Part shown: one piece after another, positions 17,856-26,768 of the stretch
Position numbering within the stretch: position 1 is the stretch's first letter
Layout of the letters: the number at the start of each line of letters is the position of its first letter
Assembly: GCF_001682385.1 (NCBI RefSeq)
Contig: NZ_CP016210.1
Coordinates: forward strand, 2,852,001 to 2,916,000
DNA length: 64,000 nt
Direction of reading: 5' to 3'
From: Azoarcus olearius
Lineage (GTDB): Bacteria; Pseudomonadota; Gammaproteobacteria; Burkholderiales; Rhodocyclaceae
The notes under the pieces: generated by a model
Told to the model about the DNA's origin: nothing
Seen by the model: only the letters and a program-made list of their open reading frames with translations
Database searches by the model: none
Position numbers and translations under genes: made by a program

Positions 17856-19186
17856 AGGCTGCCGGCTTCGGAGAGCCTGACGAAGCCTGCGCCTTCCGGC
17901 ACCGCAAAATCCTGTATCGCTATCCGTTGCTCCAGCTTGTAGTAATCGATGCCGGTCATCTCGCGGATGATGTAGGCGTTGCGGTGGCAACTCATGCCGA
18001 TGTCGATATTGGTCAGACCATGCGTGTGCAACCCGCCGTTCTGCACGAATATCTCGTTGCCATTGAAATCGGCGGTGTAGTTGTGCGCCAGCCGGTAACG
18101 CCCGTTGGCATCCCAACGGATGCGGTCGCGGATGCCGTCGATGAGGGCCGGTACACGGTGCTCGTAACCGGTGGCGAAGATCACGCTGTCGCTGCGGTAG
18201 CGATAGTCTTCTTCATGGTCGACCTGACGAAAGCGTATGTCATAGCTGTCGTCATTGAGGTCGTAACGGCATTCGCGGACTTCGCAATTCGAGACCAGAT
18301 GCGAGCGCAGCGTGCCCCGTTTGCGCTTGTCGTCAAGCAGGTCGTAGATCTGATTGATCAGGCTGGCGTTGACGCCCTTGTAGAGGCTGCCCTGGGTGCC
18401 GAGCAGGGCTTCCCGTTTGCCCTCCGGCAGGTGATAGAAGTAGTCGATGTAATCCGGAGAAATCATCTCCAGCGTGAGCTTGGTATTCTCCATCTGGAAG
18501 AAGCCGGGCGAGCGCGTCAGCCAGGTCAGGCTGTAGTCATGGGCGTCGGATGCCTTGAGCAGGTCGTAATAGACTTCCGCGGCACTTTGTCCGCTGCCAA
18601 CGATGGTGATGGAACGCCGCTGGAGCAGCGCCTGCTTGTTGTCCAGGTAGTCGGCCGTATGCAGGTAACGGTGCCCTCGGTCGCCGCAGCAGGGCGGCAA
18701 GGCCGGCAAGGTGCCGACACCGACCACCAGCCGGCGGCAACGCAGCGAGAACGGCAGGCGGCTCTCGCCCCGGACGCCCTCCACCACATAGCACGCCTGC
18801 TCCTTGTCGTACCTGATCTCGCGGACATCATGCTGAAAGCGGATGTTCGACAGCCGGGACACCACCCATCGGCAATAGCGGTTGTATTCGGTACGGTCCA
18901 GGTAATAGTTCTCCCGGATGTAGAACGCATAGATCCGGCCTTCCTCCTTGCAGTAGTTCAGAAAGCTGAAGCGGCTGCATGGATCGGCCAGGCTCACCAG
19001 GTCGGCCAGGAAGGGATTCTGCAAGGTGGTCCCGTCGATCAGGATGCCCGGATGCCAGTTGAACTCCATATTGCGTTCGAGAAAGACGCCATCCAGATCG
19101 GACAGCGGTTCGGTCAGGCAGGCCAGGCTCAGATTGAACGGCCCTAGCCCGATGGCAACGAAATCGTGTATCGCATCCCTGGTCAT
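17852..19186 (-). CDS. alcA: Amine N-hydroxylase (lysine/ornithine/putrescine monooxygenase), AlcA-like
   Basis: A 444-residue FAD/NADPH-dependent N-hydroxylating monooxygenase of the IucD/AlcA/RhbE family. It catalyses the first committed hydroxamate step. The FAD site is VAIGLGPFNLSLACL (about 10-24), the NADPH site is ITIVGSGQSAAEVYYDLL (about 190-207), and the C-terminal ATGYEHRVPAL motif is present. The start at 19186 was preferred to upstream extensions because it begins the family's N-terminus and has a GGGAG site. It lies 105 bases after the TonB receptor stop. Confidence 0.85.
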   Translation of the reverse strand: MTRDAIHDFVAIGLGPFNLSLACLTEPLSDLDGVFLERNMEFNWHPGILIDGTTLQNPFLADLVSLADPCSRFSFLNYCKEEGRIYAFYIRENYYLDRTEYNRYCRWVVSRLSNIRFQHDVREIRYDKEQACYVVEGVRGESRLPFSLRCRRLVVGVGTLPALPPCCGDRGHRYLHTADYLDNKQALLQRRSITIVGSGQSAAEVYYDLLKASDAHDYSLTWLTRSPGFFQMENTKLTLEMISPDYIDYFYHLPEGKREALLGTQGSLYKGVNASLINQIYDLLDDKRKRGTLRSHLVSNCEVRECRYDLNDDSYDIRFRQVDHEEDYRYRSDSVIFATGYEHRVPALIDGIRDRIRWDANGRYRLAHNYTADFNGNEIFVQNGGLHTHGLTNIDIGMSCHRNAYIIREMTGIDYYKLEQRIAIQDFAVPEGAGFVRLSEAGSL

Positions 19187-19291
19187 TAGAAGACTCCCTT
19201 GACTGTGCCACTTCGATATCGAGGACGCAGGCCGCCTTTGGCGGACGGGAGAAACCGCCCCCGCCCGCCGCGGCAAGCCTGGAAACCGGAT

Positions 19292-21718
19292 TCAGTACTT
19301 CCACTGCAGCGTCACGCTGCCGTTCAGCGGTGCGCCGTAGTAGCTCTGGGCCCAGAGCAGGCTGTTCAGGTATTTCTCGTCGGTGACGTTGCCGACTTTG
19401 GCGATCAGGTTGAAGTGCTTGTCGATCTCGTAGCTGGCCATCAGATCGAGCAAGGCGTAGCTCTTCTGCTTCGTGACGATGCCGCCGCCCTGGTCCCGAT
19501 GGATGTCGTCCTGCCATTTCAGGTTGGCGCCGAGCTTCAGGCCGGGGACGAAGGGAATCCTGACCGTGGAGGTCAGCCGCAGGGTTCGCCGCGGCACGTA
19601 GGTGCGGACGTCGTGGCCGTCTTCGTCCTCGAGCCGGAACTGGGTGTAACCGGCGCTGATATCCCAGATCGACGTCACCCGCCCGGACAAATCCAGTTCG
19701 AAGCCGGTGGTCGTTGCATCCACGCCGCTGTAATACGACCTGCCGTTGGCAAAGCCGGCATACTCGGCGGTGTTGTCCTGCTTGGTACGGAAGAGCGCCA
19801 CGCTGCCGTTCAAGCGCTGGTCGAACCATTCACCCTTGGCGCCGATCTCGACATTGCGCCCTTCGATCGGACTCATCACGCTGCCGCTCTGCTCGATCTG
19901 GTGCTGCGGGCTGAAGATGCCGGCGTAGCTGGCATAGACGCTATGCCGGTCGTCGAGGTCGTAGACCACGCCGAGGTAGGGCGTGGTCCGGGTTTCGCGG
20001 TAGTCGTGGACGACACCGTACTGCATGCCAGAGCTGGTGGCCCGGGTGACGCTGGCACCGGTGATCAGTTTCAGATCATCGGTAAGGTTGAAGCGGGCGG
20101 TCGCGTAGAGACTGCTGCGCCGGTTGGTGAAGGCGGCGGCCCCGGTCAGGCCGGCGTCGAAAGCCGGCTCCGGGAAGTGGCCGGCCAGTGCTTCATACTC
20201 GGTGAGCGGCAGGCCGGTGTCGTCATCCCTGGAGTGCAGACGGTTCTTGCTCTCCGCCCAATTGACGCCGAGCACCAGTTCATGACGTCGCCCCCCCAGG
20301 GTGAAGGGGCCGGACACATGCAGATCGCTCCCCCATTGACGTTCGGTGTGATCGTATTCCGACGGCCAGCTCGTCAGGCCTGCGCCCGTGGTGCGATCGG
20401 CCACGCCGCTGAGATAAAGGAGTTTTCCGTCCGACTTCAGCTCGCGCCGGATCACCGTTCCCTTTGCCTGCCAGCCATCGGCGAGGTTCTGCCTCAACTC
20501 GACGAAAGTGTGGATGTCGTCGGTATTCCAGTAGGTCCAGTCCGTACCGACGCTGGCCGAGGTCGAGTAGTCGGTCGGCGTACCGTCGGTGTAGTAAAGC
20601 GGCAATGCACCCCACATCGTGCCCTTGGGCCTGTTGTGCTGCTCCGCATGACCGAAGGTCAGCAAAGTGTCCGGCGCGAGATCGGCCTCGAGCACAACCG
20701 AAAACACGTTCTTTTCCAGCGAGTAGCGGTCGAGGTAAGAATCCTTCTTCTGCGCGGCGGCGATCAGACGGCCACGCAGCGAACCCGACTCGTTGAGCGG
20801 CCCCGCGACGTCGCCATCGATGCGTCTGTTGCTCCACGACCCCAGCGTCAATGCGGCTGAGGCCTGCAGTTGATCCGTCGGCCGCTTGCGCACGAAATTG
20901 ATGGTGCCGGACGGATTGCCGGTGGCTGCGAGCAGACCATTGGCGCCGCGCAGGATCTCGACACGATCGTAGGGCGCGGTATCGAGATCGCCCAGTTGAT
21001 CGCCAGTGGCAAAAGGCAGGCCGATGCCATCGACAAGGAAATTGGACACCTCGAAACCCCGCACCGAGAAGTAGGTCCGGTCGGGTTCGACCAGCTCGAC
21101 ATTGACGCCGGTTGCCGTGGCCAGCATGTCGTTGACGCTGGTCAGGCTGAAGTCGTCCATCACGGCGCGGGTCACCACGCTGAGCGACTGCGGCGTTTCG
21201 CGCGGCGACAAATCCAGCCGGGTCGCGGTACTCGCCGACCTCACCGTATACGCCCCCGTCCCTTCGGTAACCTGGCTGGCTGCAGCCGCAGCCACGGTGA
21301 CGGCCGGCAGCACCATGTCTGCCCCCGAAGGCGCGGCAAGCCTGCGCAGCACATACTCGCCATTGGGCGATGCGACGGCCTCGAGGCCGGTGCCGGCAAG
21401 CAGCGCCTGCAGCCCCGACCCGACCGAGTAAGCCCCCTGCAGACCGGGGCTGGCCTTGCCCTGGGCCAGTTCGGCCATCCCGGCGAGGAAAATGCCGGAT
21501 TCGCCGACGAAGCGCGTCAGCACCACCGTCAGCGGCCCGGCCGGAATACTGTAGCTGCGCACGGCGGCGGACGACTGCTGCGCCTGCGCCGCAGGCATCT
21601 GCGCCGCGGGGCTCAGCAGAATGCCGGCGAAGACGGCACGGACGATCAGCTCCAGGCGGCGAGCGATAAATCGATGCGCCTGGACGGGGGTGACGGCGGG
21701 GACGACGGTGGACTTCAC
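19292..21718 (-). CDS. TonB-dependent siderophore receptor with STN signalling domain
   Basis: An 808-residue outer-membrane receptor. After a signal peptide ending AAQAQ, an STN domain (about 52-110, SYSIPAGPLTVVLTRFVGESGIFL) identifies a transducer that signals to a FecR protein. The plug (about 165-285) carries SPRETPQSLSVVTRAVMDD and VEILRGANGLL with NPSGTINFVRKRP. The barrel ends in LQWKY, with the usual terminal aromatic. It resembles FpvA/FauA/FhuE-type hydroxamate receptors, except that Bordetella FauA has no STN extension. It is transcribed after the fecI and fecR genes. Confidence 0.9.
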   Translation of the reverse strand: MKSTVVPAVTPVQAHRFIARRLELIVRAVFAGILLSPAAQMPAAQAQQSSAAVRSYSIPAGPLTVVLTRFVGESGIFLAGMAELAQGKASPGLQGAYSVGSGLQALLAGTGLEAVASPNGEYVLRRLAAPSGADMVLPAVTVAAAAASQVTEGTGAYTVRSASTATRLDLSPRETPQSLSVVTRAVMDDFSLTSVNDMLATATGVNVELVEPDRTYFSVRGFEVSNFLVDGIGLPFATGDQLGDLDTAPYDRVEILRGANGLLAATGNPSGTINFVRKRPTDQLQASAALTLGSWSNRRIDGDVAGPLNESGSLRGRLIAAAQKKDSYLDRYSLEKNVFSVVLEADLAPDTLLTFGHAEQHNRPKGTMWGALPLYYTDGTPTDYSTSASVGTDWTYWNTDDIHTFVELRQNLADGWQAKGTVIRRELKSDGKLLYLSGVADRTTGAGLTSWPSEYDHTERQWGSDLHVSGPFTLGGRRHELVLGVNWAESKNRLHSRDDDTGLPLTEYEALAGHFPEPAFDAGLTGAAAFTNRRSSLYATARFNLTDDLKLITGASVTRATSSGMQYGVVHDYRETRTTPYLGVVYDLDDRHSVYASYAGIFSPQHQIEQSGSVMSPIEGRNVEIGAKGEWFDQRLNGSVALFRTKQDNTAEYAGFANGRSYYSGVDATTTGFELDLSGRVTSIWDISAGYTQFRLEDEDGHDVRTYVPRRTLRLTSTVRIPFVPGLKLGANLKWQDDIHRDQGGGIVTKQKSYALLDLMASYEIDKHFNLIAKVGNVTDEKYLNSLLWAQSYYGAPLNGSVTLQWKY

Positions 21719-21837
21719 TGAGGGTTCTCTCGGCAGGTTGATCGACAGGACGATGTTTCATCCCGTGAATCGAACGAGCGTGCAAAAACCGGAACCCATT
21801 CCGAAAAAATGTCAGATCATCGCCGCAGCGCCGACCG

Positions 21838-22854
21838 TCACTCCCGCCGCGCTTCGATGCTGACCCACCAAGGCAAAGTGCGCCGGACCTCGATCGGCAG
21901 CACGCGCTCCAGCATAGCCAGTGCCTTGTCCGTATCCTGCAGCGGGTAACCGCCCAGCACGCGCAGTCCGGCAACCTCGGGAGAAACGCCAAGATGGCCG
22001 GTGCGATAGCGGCCGAGTTCCGCTACCAGTTCGCGCAAGGAAATGTCCTCGGCCAGCAGCACCCCCTGTGCCCATGCCTCGCGTGCGCGGCTGGCCGGCT
22101 CGGGGGTGGCGATTTCCGTAGCGGTGAAGCGGACCTGCTCTCCGGCCGCGATCACGCGCGTTCTGCCGGTATCCGCCGTCCGCAGCTCGACGGCGCCTTC
22201 ATAAACCGCGAGAAAGGTGTTCTCCTCGATGAGACGTACCGCGAATCGCGTACCCAAGGCACGCAGGGTCCCATGACAGGTTTCGGCAGCGAAGGGTCTC
22301 ATGCGGTCGGCTGCGGTCTTGATCAGCATTTCGCCAGCCAGCAGCCGCACCCGGCGGACGTCCGGCCGGTAGTCGACATTGAATGCGCTCGCCGTATTCA
22401 GCCAGATGCGAGTCTGGTCGGCCAGGACGATGTCGCGGATCTCGCCCCTTGCACTGCGGTAATCCGCAGCCCAGGCCAGGACGCTGCCGGCCGGCGTCTG
22501 ACGCCACATCACACCACCCAACAGTCCCACGCCTGCCAGCGCGGCCATGCCGTTGAGCCATTGGCGGCGCTGCCTGCGCTTTGTACCGAGCGTCTGGAGG
22601 GCTGTCACCGCCGGCCGCGGGTCTGTCCCGGCACGCAGCGGATTGAAGCGGCGGCTGATTGTTTCGACGTACTGCCAGGCACCGCGATGCTCGCTGCTGC
22701 AATCGAGCCAATGCTGCCATGCAGCATGGTCCTGCCCCGTCGCCGCACCAGATCGAAGCAGCGCGAACCATTCGGCGGCCTGCTGCATGACCTCGTGCGA
22801 CGGAATGGCGATCGCGGCGTCAGCGGCAGTGGGCTGCGGGTCGTCGATGTCCAT
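21838..22854 (-). CDS. FecR-family anti-sigma/transducer protein
   Basis: A 338-residue inner-membrane regulator. The N-terminal DUF4880-type region holds AAEWFALLRSG and WQHWLDCSSEHRGAWQYVE. A single membrane segment (MAALAGVGLLGGVMW) follows, then the periplasmic FecR domain with RSARGEIRDIVLADQTRIWLNTASAFNV and ALGTRFAVR. It would relay the receptor's ligand signal to the ECF sigma factor encoded upstream. An in-frame TTG at 22869 is an alternative start; the ATG is preceded by a weak GGTGG. Confidence 0.87.
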   Translation of the reverse strand: MDIDDPQPTAADAAIAIPSHEVMQQAAEWFALLRSGAATGQDHAAWQHWLDCSSEHRGAWQYVETISRRFNPLRAGTDPRPAVTALQTLGTKRRQRRQWLNGMAALAGVGLLGGVMWRQTPAGSVLAWAADYRSARGEIRDIVLADQTRIWLNTASAFNVDYRPDVRRVRLLAGEMLIKTAADRMRPFAAETCHGTLRALGTRFAVRLIEENTFLAVYEGAVELRTADTGRTRVIAAGEQVRFTATEIATPEPASRAREAWAQGVLLAEDISLRELVAELGRYRTGHLGVSPEVAGLRVLGGYPLQDTDKALAMLERVLPIEVRRTLPWWVSIEARRE

Positions 22855-22937
22855 GTCATTCGCCACCAAACCGCCGCAAGCCCGGGAATGCCCCTCCCAG
22901 GCGCCGCACGCACACAGACCATGATCCTGGTTTCACC

Positions 22938-23492
22938 TCACCCCTCCGACAGCGCCGGGGTCCGCTGTGGCTGCAGTTCCAGTTCGTGACGCAGCTGCAA
23001 CTCCATGCAGTGCAACATGGCCTGGCTCATGTACTTGCGCACCATGCGATCGGAAACGCCAAGCTCGCCCGCCACTTCCTTGTCCGTCATGCCATAGGCC
23101 ATCGCCATCACGAAGGCGTGGGCCGCCTTCACCGGCAGGCGGGCGAGCATTGCGTCAATCTCGTACAGGGTCTCGAGGATGACAGCGCAGTGCTCGGCCG
23201 AAGGCACCACCGCTTCCGGTTGGGCGGACAATGCCTCCAGCCAGGCCTGCTCGACTTCGCGGCGGCGCCACAAATCGACGCACAAACCCTTGGCCACGGT
23301 GCTGAGGTAGGCCCTCGCCCCCTCCGCACTGTCGAACTGACGCGGTTTGGCAATCAGGCGCAGAAAGGCATCGTGAGCCAGATCGGCCGCATCGCAAGCG
23401 TTGCCGAGCCGCCGGCGCAACAGACCGTGCAGCCAGCCGTGATGATTGCGGTAGAGGTCGGCGATCGAACCGGATGAAGTGACGGTGTGCAT
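22938..23492 (-). CDS. FecI-type ECF sigma factor
   Basis: A 184-residue ECF sigma factor. Region 2 is LYRNHHGWLHGLLRRRLGNACDAADLAHDAFLRL, with RAYLSTVAKGLCVDLWRRR. Region 4 is LPVKAAHAFVMAMAYGMTDKEVAGELGVSDRMVRKYMSQAMLHC. It should drive the receptor and siderophore genes when FecR signals. The ATG at 23492 begins the conserved sequence; the longer frame would run through the promoter. A Fur box lies 84-102 bases upstream, so iron limitation should switch the whole cascade on. Confidence 0.9.
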   Translation of the reverse strand: MHTVTSSGSIADLYRNHHGWLHGLLRRRLGNACDAADLAHDAFLRLIAKPRQFDSAEGARAYLSTVAKGLCVDLWRRREVEQAWLEALSAQPEAVVPSAEHCAVILETLYEIDAMLARLPVKAAHAFVMAMAYGMTDKEVAGELGVSDRMVRKYMSQAMLHCMELQLRHELELQPQRTPALSEG

Positions 23493-23575
23493 GGGAGCCT
23501 CCGAAAGGAAGGCCGGAAAACCCGGCAATCTGGCTGGCGGACCGGCAACAGTCTGGCTGGCTGTGTAGTACAGTT

Positions 23576-23606
23576 GAGAATGATTTTTATTATCTAGTGA
23601 TAATAA
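23576..23606. promoter_or_regulatory. Tandem/overlapping Fur boxes
   Basis: GAGAATGATTTTTATTATC (23576-23594) matches 15 of 19 positions of the Fur consensus. It overlaps a second palindrome, TTATTATC-TAGT-GATAATAA (23587-23606). Both sit upstream of the fecI-type gene in an otherwise GC-rich region and would make the siderophore cascade iron-repressed. Confidence 0.8.
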
Positions 23607-24170
23607 ATCTACGGTCAACGACGACCGTCAGACCTGCTGCCGCCGACCGCGTCGTGCAAAAGGCAGCGACCGCCGAAGCACAATCAGGTTTACCCCCGAA
23701 GACAGCAGACGGACCGGCAATGCAGGGGACGCGTCCGCACCGGAAGGGCTTAAGACAGGGCCTCGATCGGCCGCCCAAACGTCCCTGGAGTGGAATTGCG
23801 GAATTTCCAGCGGCGCCGGCAGCCGCATCCGGCGGTACCCGGCAAAGGCGCTGCAGGAATTGGCCAACCAGCCACCATCGCCAGACAACAGCTGGATACC
23901 CCGGAGCGCCTGCGCCAGGATGTCGAGCCCTTCCTCGGTTCCAGCGAAACCCGCATCGTCGACACCGGCAAGGCCACCACGCCAGACGCGACGGCGCCGC
24001 TGCGTCCGCTACCGCCTTCGTCCCGTCCTGCCTGCCGCCTTTCCCCGCGGCCTTGCGCTTCATCGCTTCGATTCCGTTATGCCCGCGTGCCGGACCGGCT
24101 CCCGGCCCGACCGCGGATTCAGCCCCGCGACGGCGCGGGTAACGAAATCAAATCGACGCCGCAGCGGCGT
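23607..24170. other. Gene-free stretch between iron and salicylate operons
   Basis: Several frames stay open for 80-180 codons on both strands, but they are rich in Arg, Pro and Ala, lack ribosome-binding sites and resemble no family. I read this as non-coding or decayed DNA. One frame near 23828 translates RYPAKALQELANQ, faintly like an STN domain, too weak to call. Confidence 0.5.
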
Positions 24171-24488
24171 TCACGCGAGCGCGAGGAAAACGCGGCCGTC
24201 CTCGATCTTCACCGGATAGCAGCGGATGTCCTCGGTGAGCGGCGCGCACAGCGCCTTGCCCGAGCGCACGTCGAACTTGCCCTGATGCAGCGGGCATTCG
24301 ATCTCGTGGCCGTCGAGAAAGCCGTCGCACAGGCGGGCGTGGCCATGGGTGCAGATGTTGTCGCTGGCGTAGATCTCGCCATCGACGCTGTAGAGCGCGA
24401 TGTCGCGCCCGCCGATCTCGACGCCGATCACGTCGTCCTGCGGCACCGCGTCCAGTTCGGCGGCGGCAATCCATTCGATGTTGCTCAT
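24171..24488 (-). CDS. nagAb: Rieske-type ferredoxin of the salicylate 5-hydroxylase (NagAb-like)
   Basis: A 105-residue soluble Rieske ferredoxin that passes electrons from the reductase to the oxygenase. Cluster ligands are C46-T-H48 and C65-PL-H68. Length and sequence match naphthalene/biphenyl dioxygenase ferredoxins. It is the last gene of the operon, 50 bases after nagH, in the Ralstonia U2 order nagAa-G-H-Ab. A GGAGGAGAC site precedes the ATG. Confidence 0.87.
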   Translation of the reverse strand: MSNIEWIAAAELDAVPQDDVIGVEIGGRDIALYSVDGEIYASDNICTHGHARLCDGFLDGHEIECPLHQGKFDVRSGKALCAPLTEDIRCYPVKIEDGRVFLALA

Positions 24489-24538
24489 GTCGTCTCCTCC
24501 GCGCCGGCAGCCCGCGGGCCGCCGGCGTCAGGCTTCGT

Positions 24539-25042
24539 TCAGATGGGATAGATGATGGAGTTGGGGATCATCTCGCTGTCGTACACGCAGATGCGCTCGG
24601 CGAACTTGAGGCCGGCCGGGGTGCGCTCCACGACGTCGAGATAGCGGCCGACGTTGAACACCGTGCTCACTTCCGAGAGCTTGGTGCGGAATACCGCGTA
24701 GTTGGCTTCGCAGTGCCAACGCACGCTGCCGGCCACGGCTTCCACCTTGCGCACCACCGGCGCGCCGGTGACGTGGCGCTGGTAGTAGGGGTCGTGGAAC
24801 AGGGTTTCGCGGATGCCGTAGACGCGGTCCTTGAGCATGCCCTTGCTGTCGAAGGACAGCGTTGCCAGCGGAAAGCCGCGTTCGTGGTTTTCGCGCGGCA
24901 CCAGGCGGTAGAGGCAGTCCTCGGTAAAGAACTCCGGCCACAGGTCCCAGTCGCCGGAATCGACCGCGCGGGCGTAGTCGGCGTAGAGATTGGTCAGTTC
25001 GAACCAGTCGGCGAAGTTCATTTCGATCGCGTTGCTGCTCAT
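24539..25042 (-). CDS. nagH: Salicylate 5-hydroxylase small subunit (NagH-like)
   Basis: A 167-residue ring-hydroxylating dioxygenase beta subunit of the SnoaL/NTF2-like fold, with structural rather than catalytic function. Typical blocks are LYADYARAVDSGDWDLWPEFFTEDCLYRLVPRENHERGFPLATLSFDSKGMLKDRVYGIRET split over the first 90 residues. Its start overlaps the large-subunit stop by four bases, so the two chains should be made in equal amounts. Confidence 0.85.
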   Translation of the reverse strand: MSSNAIEMNFADWFELTNLYADYARAVDSGDWDLWPEFFTEDCLYRLVPRENHERGFPLATLSFDSKGMLKDRVYGIRETLFHDPYYQRHVTGAPVVRKVEAVAGSVRWHCEANYAVFRTKLSEVSTVFNVGRYLDVVERTPAGLKFAERICVYDSEMIPNSIIYPI

Positions 25043-26355
25043 TGGGACACCTCCGCACCGCCAGCCTGCGGTGTGCTTCCGCCGGGCCCGCCGCCCTCCT
25101 CCATCACCCGGCGCCAGTAGCCGTACATGCCGCGGATCAGCGTTTCGGTGACCATGTGGTCGGTGTGGAGGTCGACCGCGCGGCCGCCGAGTTCGGCCAG
25201 CGCGCGGTGGAAGGGCTTCTGCTCGAAACCTTCCTGCGAGAACTCGATGACCTCGCCGTCATCGGCGGAGACGAAGCCGGCCGGGCCGAAAAGGTTGGCC
25301 TGGCGCAGGCGGCGCTGCAGCATCTCGTCGTCATCGTCCTCGAAGGCGAAGTGGGTCCACACGAAGTCGAAGGAACCATGGCCGTCGGGCTGGATGTGGC
25401 GGGTGGAGACGCTGTTGACCTGCTGCTGCAGGATCACGCTCGGGAACAGCGTGGTCATCACCGCGGTCGGGCCGTTCCACCAGGGCTCGGGCACGATGTC
25501 GAGGAAGCGCGGGTCGTTCAGCTGCATGCTCTCCTTGAAGCTCGGCACCTGGGTCACCTGCGCCGCCTTGCCGCCCTGCCCGCGCGTCGAGATCATCGCC
25601 GCATGGCGGCCGTGCGCGTCCATCTTGAGTTCGGACTTGTTGTCGGCACGCCAGAGCCCGAAGGTGACGAACCAGGTGTGCAGCAAACCGGGGTGGTACG
25701 GGTCCTTGATGTTCTCCTGCATCAGCTTCCAGTTGCCAGGAATGCGCTGCCGGTTGTAGCCGAGGATGCGCAGCTTGCGGCCGTTGAAGAGGCGGTCGAA
25801 GTACTGGAGGATGGTCGGGCCGATGTAGTCCTCCAGCGGCTCGACCTCGTGGTCGAAAGAGGCAAACACCACGCCGCCGCGGGTGGCCACCTTGAGCTGG
25901 GTGAGACCGTGGTCCTCCACCTTGAAGTCCGCCGGCATGCCGCCATTGACCTTGCCATCCTGCTTCACGCCGCGCCGGAAAGGCACGCCCTGCAGGTCGC
26001 CCTTCAGCGTGTAGTTCCACTGGTGGTAGGGACAGACGAATTCCTTGCGGTTGCCGTGGCGCTCGCGGCAGAAGCGCATGCCGCGGTGGGCACAGACGTT
26101 CTCCACCACGCGGATGCCGCCCTCGGCGTCGCGCACCATGATCACCGACCGCTCGCCCACCACCGTGCGCTTGAAGTCGCCGGGCTCAGGGATCTCCGCC
26201 TCCAGGCCAACGTAGCTCCAGTGGCCCTTGTAGAAGAAGCGTTCGAGTTCCTGCTTGTGGACTTCCTCGTCGGTGTAGACCTTGAAGGGGATGCGGCTGG
26301 TGCCGGCGGTTTCCCAGCTGACGCCGGTGGGGAATACGGTGGATGGTGTGGTCAT
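25039..26355 (-). CDS. nagG: Salicylate 5-hydroxylase large oxygenase subunit (NagG-like)
   Basis: A 438-residue Rieske oxygenase alpha subunit that would convert salicylate to gentisate. Rieske ligands are C88-A-H90 and C108-PY-H111. The iron site is N214, D218, H221 and H226 in QENIKDPYHPGLLHTW. Long blocks such as FKRTVVGERSVIMVRD and GVPFRRGVKQDGKVNGGMP are as I remember NagG of Ralstonia U2. Compared with that, this copy has an extended Gly/Pro-rich C-terminus after YWRRVMEE. It starts 413 bases after the reductase gene, across a repeat element. A related salicylate or anthranilate hydroxylase is possible. Confidence 0.87.
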   Translation of the reverse strand: MTTPSTVFPTGVSWETAGTSRIPFKVYTDEEVHKQELERFFYKGHWSYVGLEAEIPEPGDFKRTVVGERSVIMVRDAEGGIRVVENVCAHRGMRFCRERHGNRKEFVCPYHQWNYTLKGDLQGVPFRRGVKQDGKVNGGMPADFKVEDHGLTQLKVATRGGVVFASFDHEVEPLEDYIGPTILQYFDRLFNGRKLRILGYNRQRIPGNWKLMQENIKDPYHPGLLHTWFVTFGLWRADNKSELKMDAHGRHAAMISTRGQGGKAAQVTQVPSFKESMQLNDPRFLDIVPEPWWNGPTAVMTTLFPSVILQQQVNSVSTRHIQPDGHGSFDFVWTHFAFEDDDDEMLQRRLRQANLFGPAGFVSADDGEVIEFSQEGFEQKPFHRALAELGGRAVDLHTDHMVTETLIRGMYGYWRRVMEEGGGPGGSTPQAGGAEVSQ

Positions 26356-26427
26356 GGGTGTCTCCTCGTTTGTGTTTTGGTGCTTTGTGTCCTTGGGTGA
26401 GCGCAGAGACTGCTAGCCGGGGGTGAT

Positions 26428-26710
26428 CCCTCCCCCTTCAAGGGGGGCGTAGCCGGGGTTTCATCGAGCACTGCTCGATGCCGCCGGCGGAGCGGCGAGG
26501 CGAAGCCGAGACTACTGGTTAGGAGGGGGATGGGGTTAAGGCGTCGACTGCTGAGCGAAACCCCATCCCCACCCCAACCCTCCCCTTGAAGGGGAGGGGG
26601 CAAAACGGGCCAACCCGGTAGCCGGTGCCAGGGGCACCGTCGTTCGACCGGCGGCGAGCGATGTTCGCCGAAACCCCGTCCTCACCCCCTCGAAGGGGAG
26701 GGAGCAAAAG
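26428..26710. repeat. Composite palindromic intergenic repeat, copy B
   Basis: This repeat lies between nagAa and nagG, inside what is otherwise one operon. It starts with CCCTCCCCCTTCAAGGGGG, has a hairpin ATCGAGCA-CT-GCTCGAT, then the pair GGAGGGGGATGGGGTT / AACCCCATCCCCACCCC-like arms, a CCCTCCCCTTGAAGGGGAGGG palindrome and the tail module GCCAACCCGGTAGCC ... TTCGCCGAAACCCCGTC ... CTCGAAGGGGAGGGAGCAAA. The tail module is shared with copies C and D; the head is shared with copy A. Confidence 0.82.
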
Positions 26711-26768
26711 CCCTCGCTCCGAGCGCACGCGTCACCTAATCCTGCCGTCCAATCACTGAAACCCACCC

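Noticed and set aside
23597-24142. A 181-codon frame in the gap before the salicylate operon, and a faint STN-like peptide RYPAKALQELANQ near 23828
   Set aside because: Composition is dominated by Arg, Pro and Ala, there is no start signal, and the STN resemblance covers only about 13 residues.
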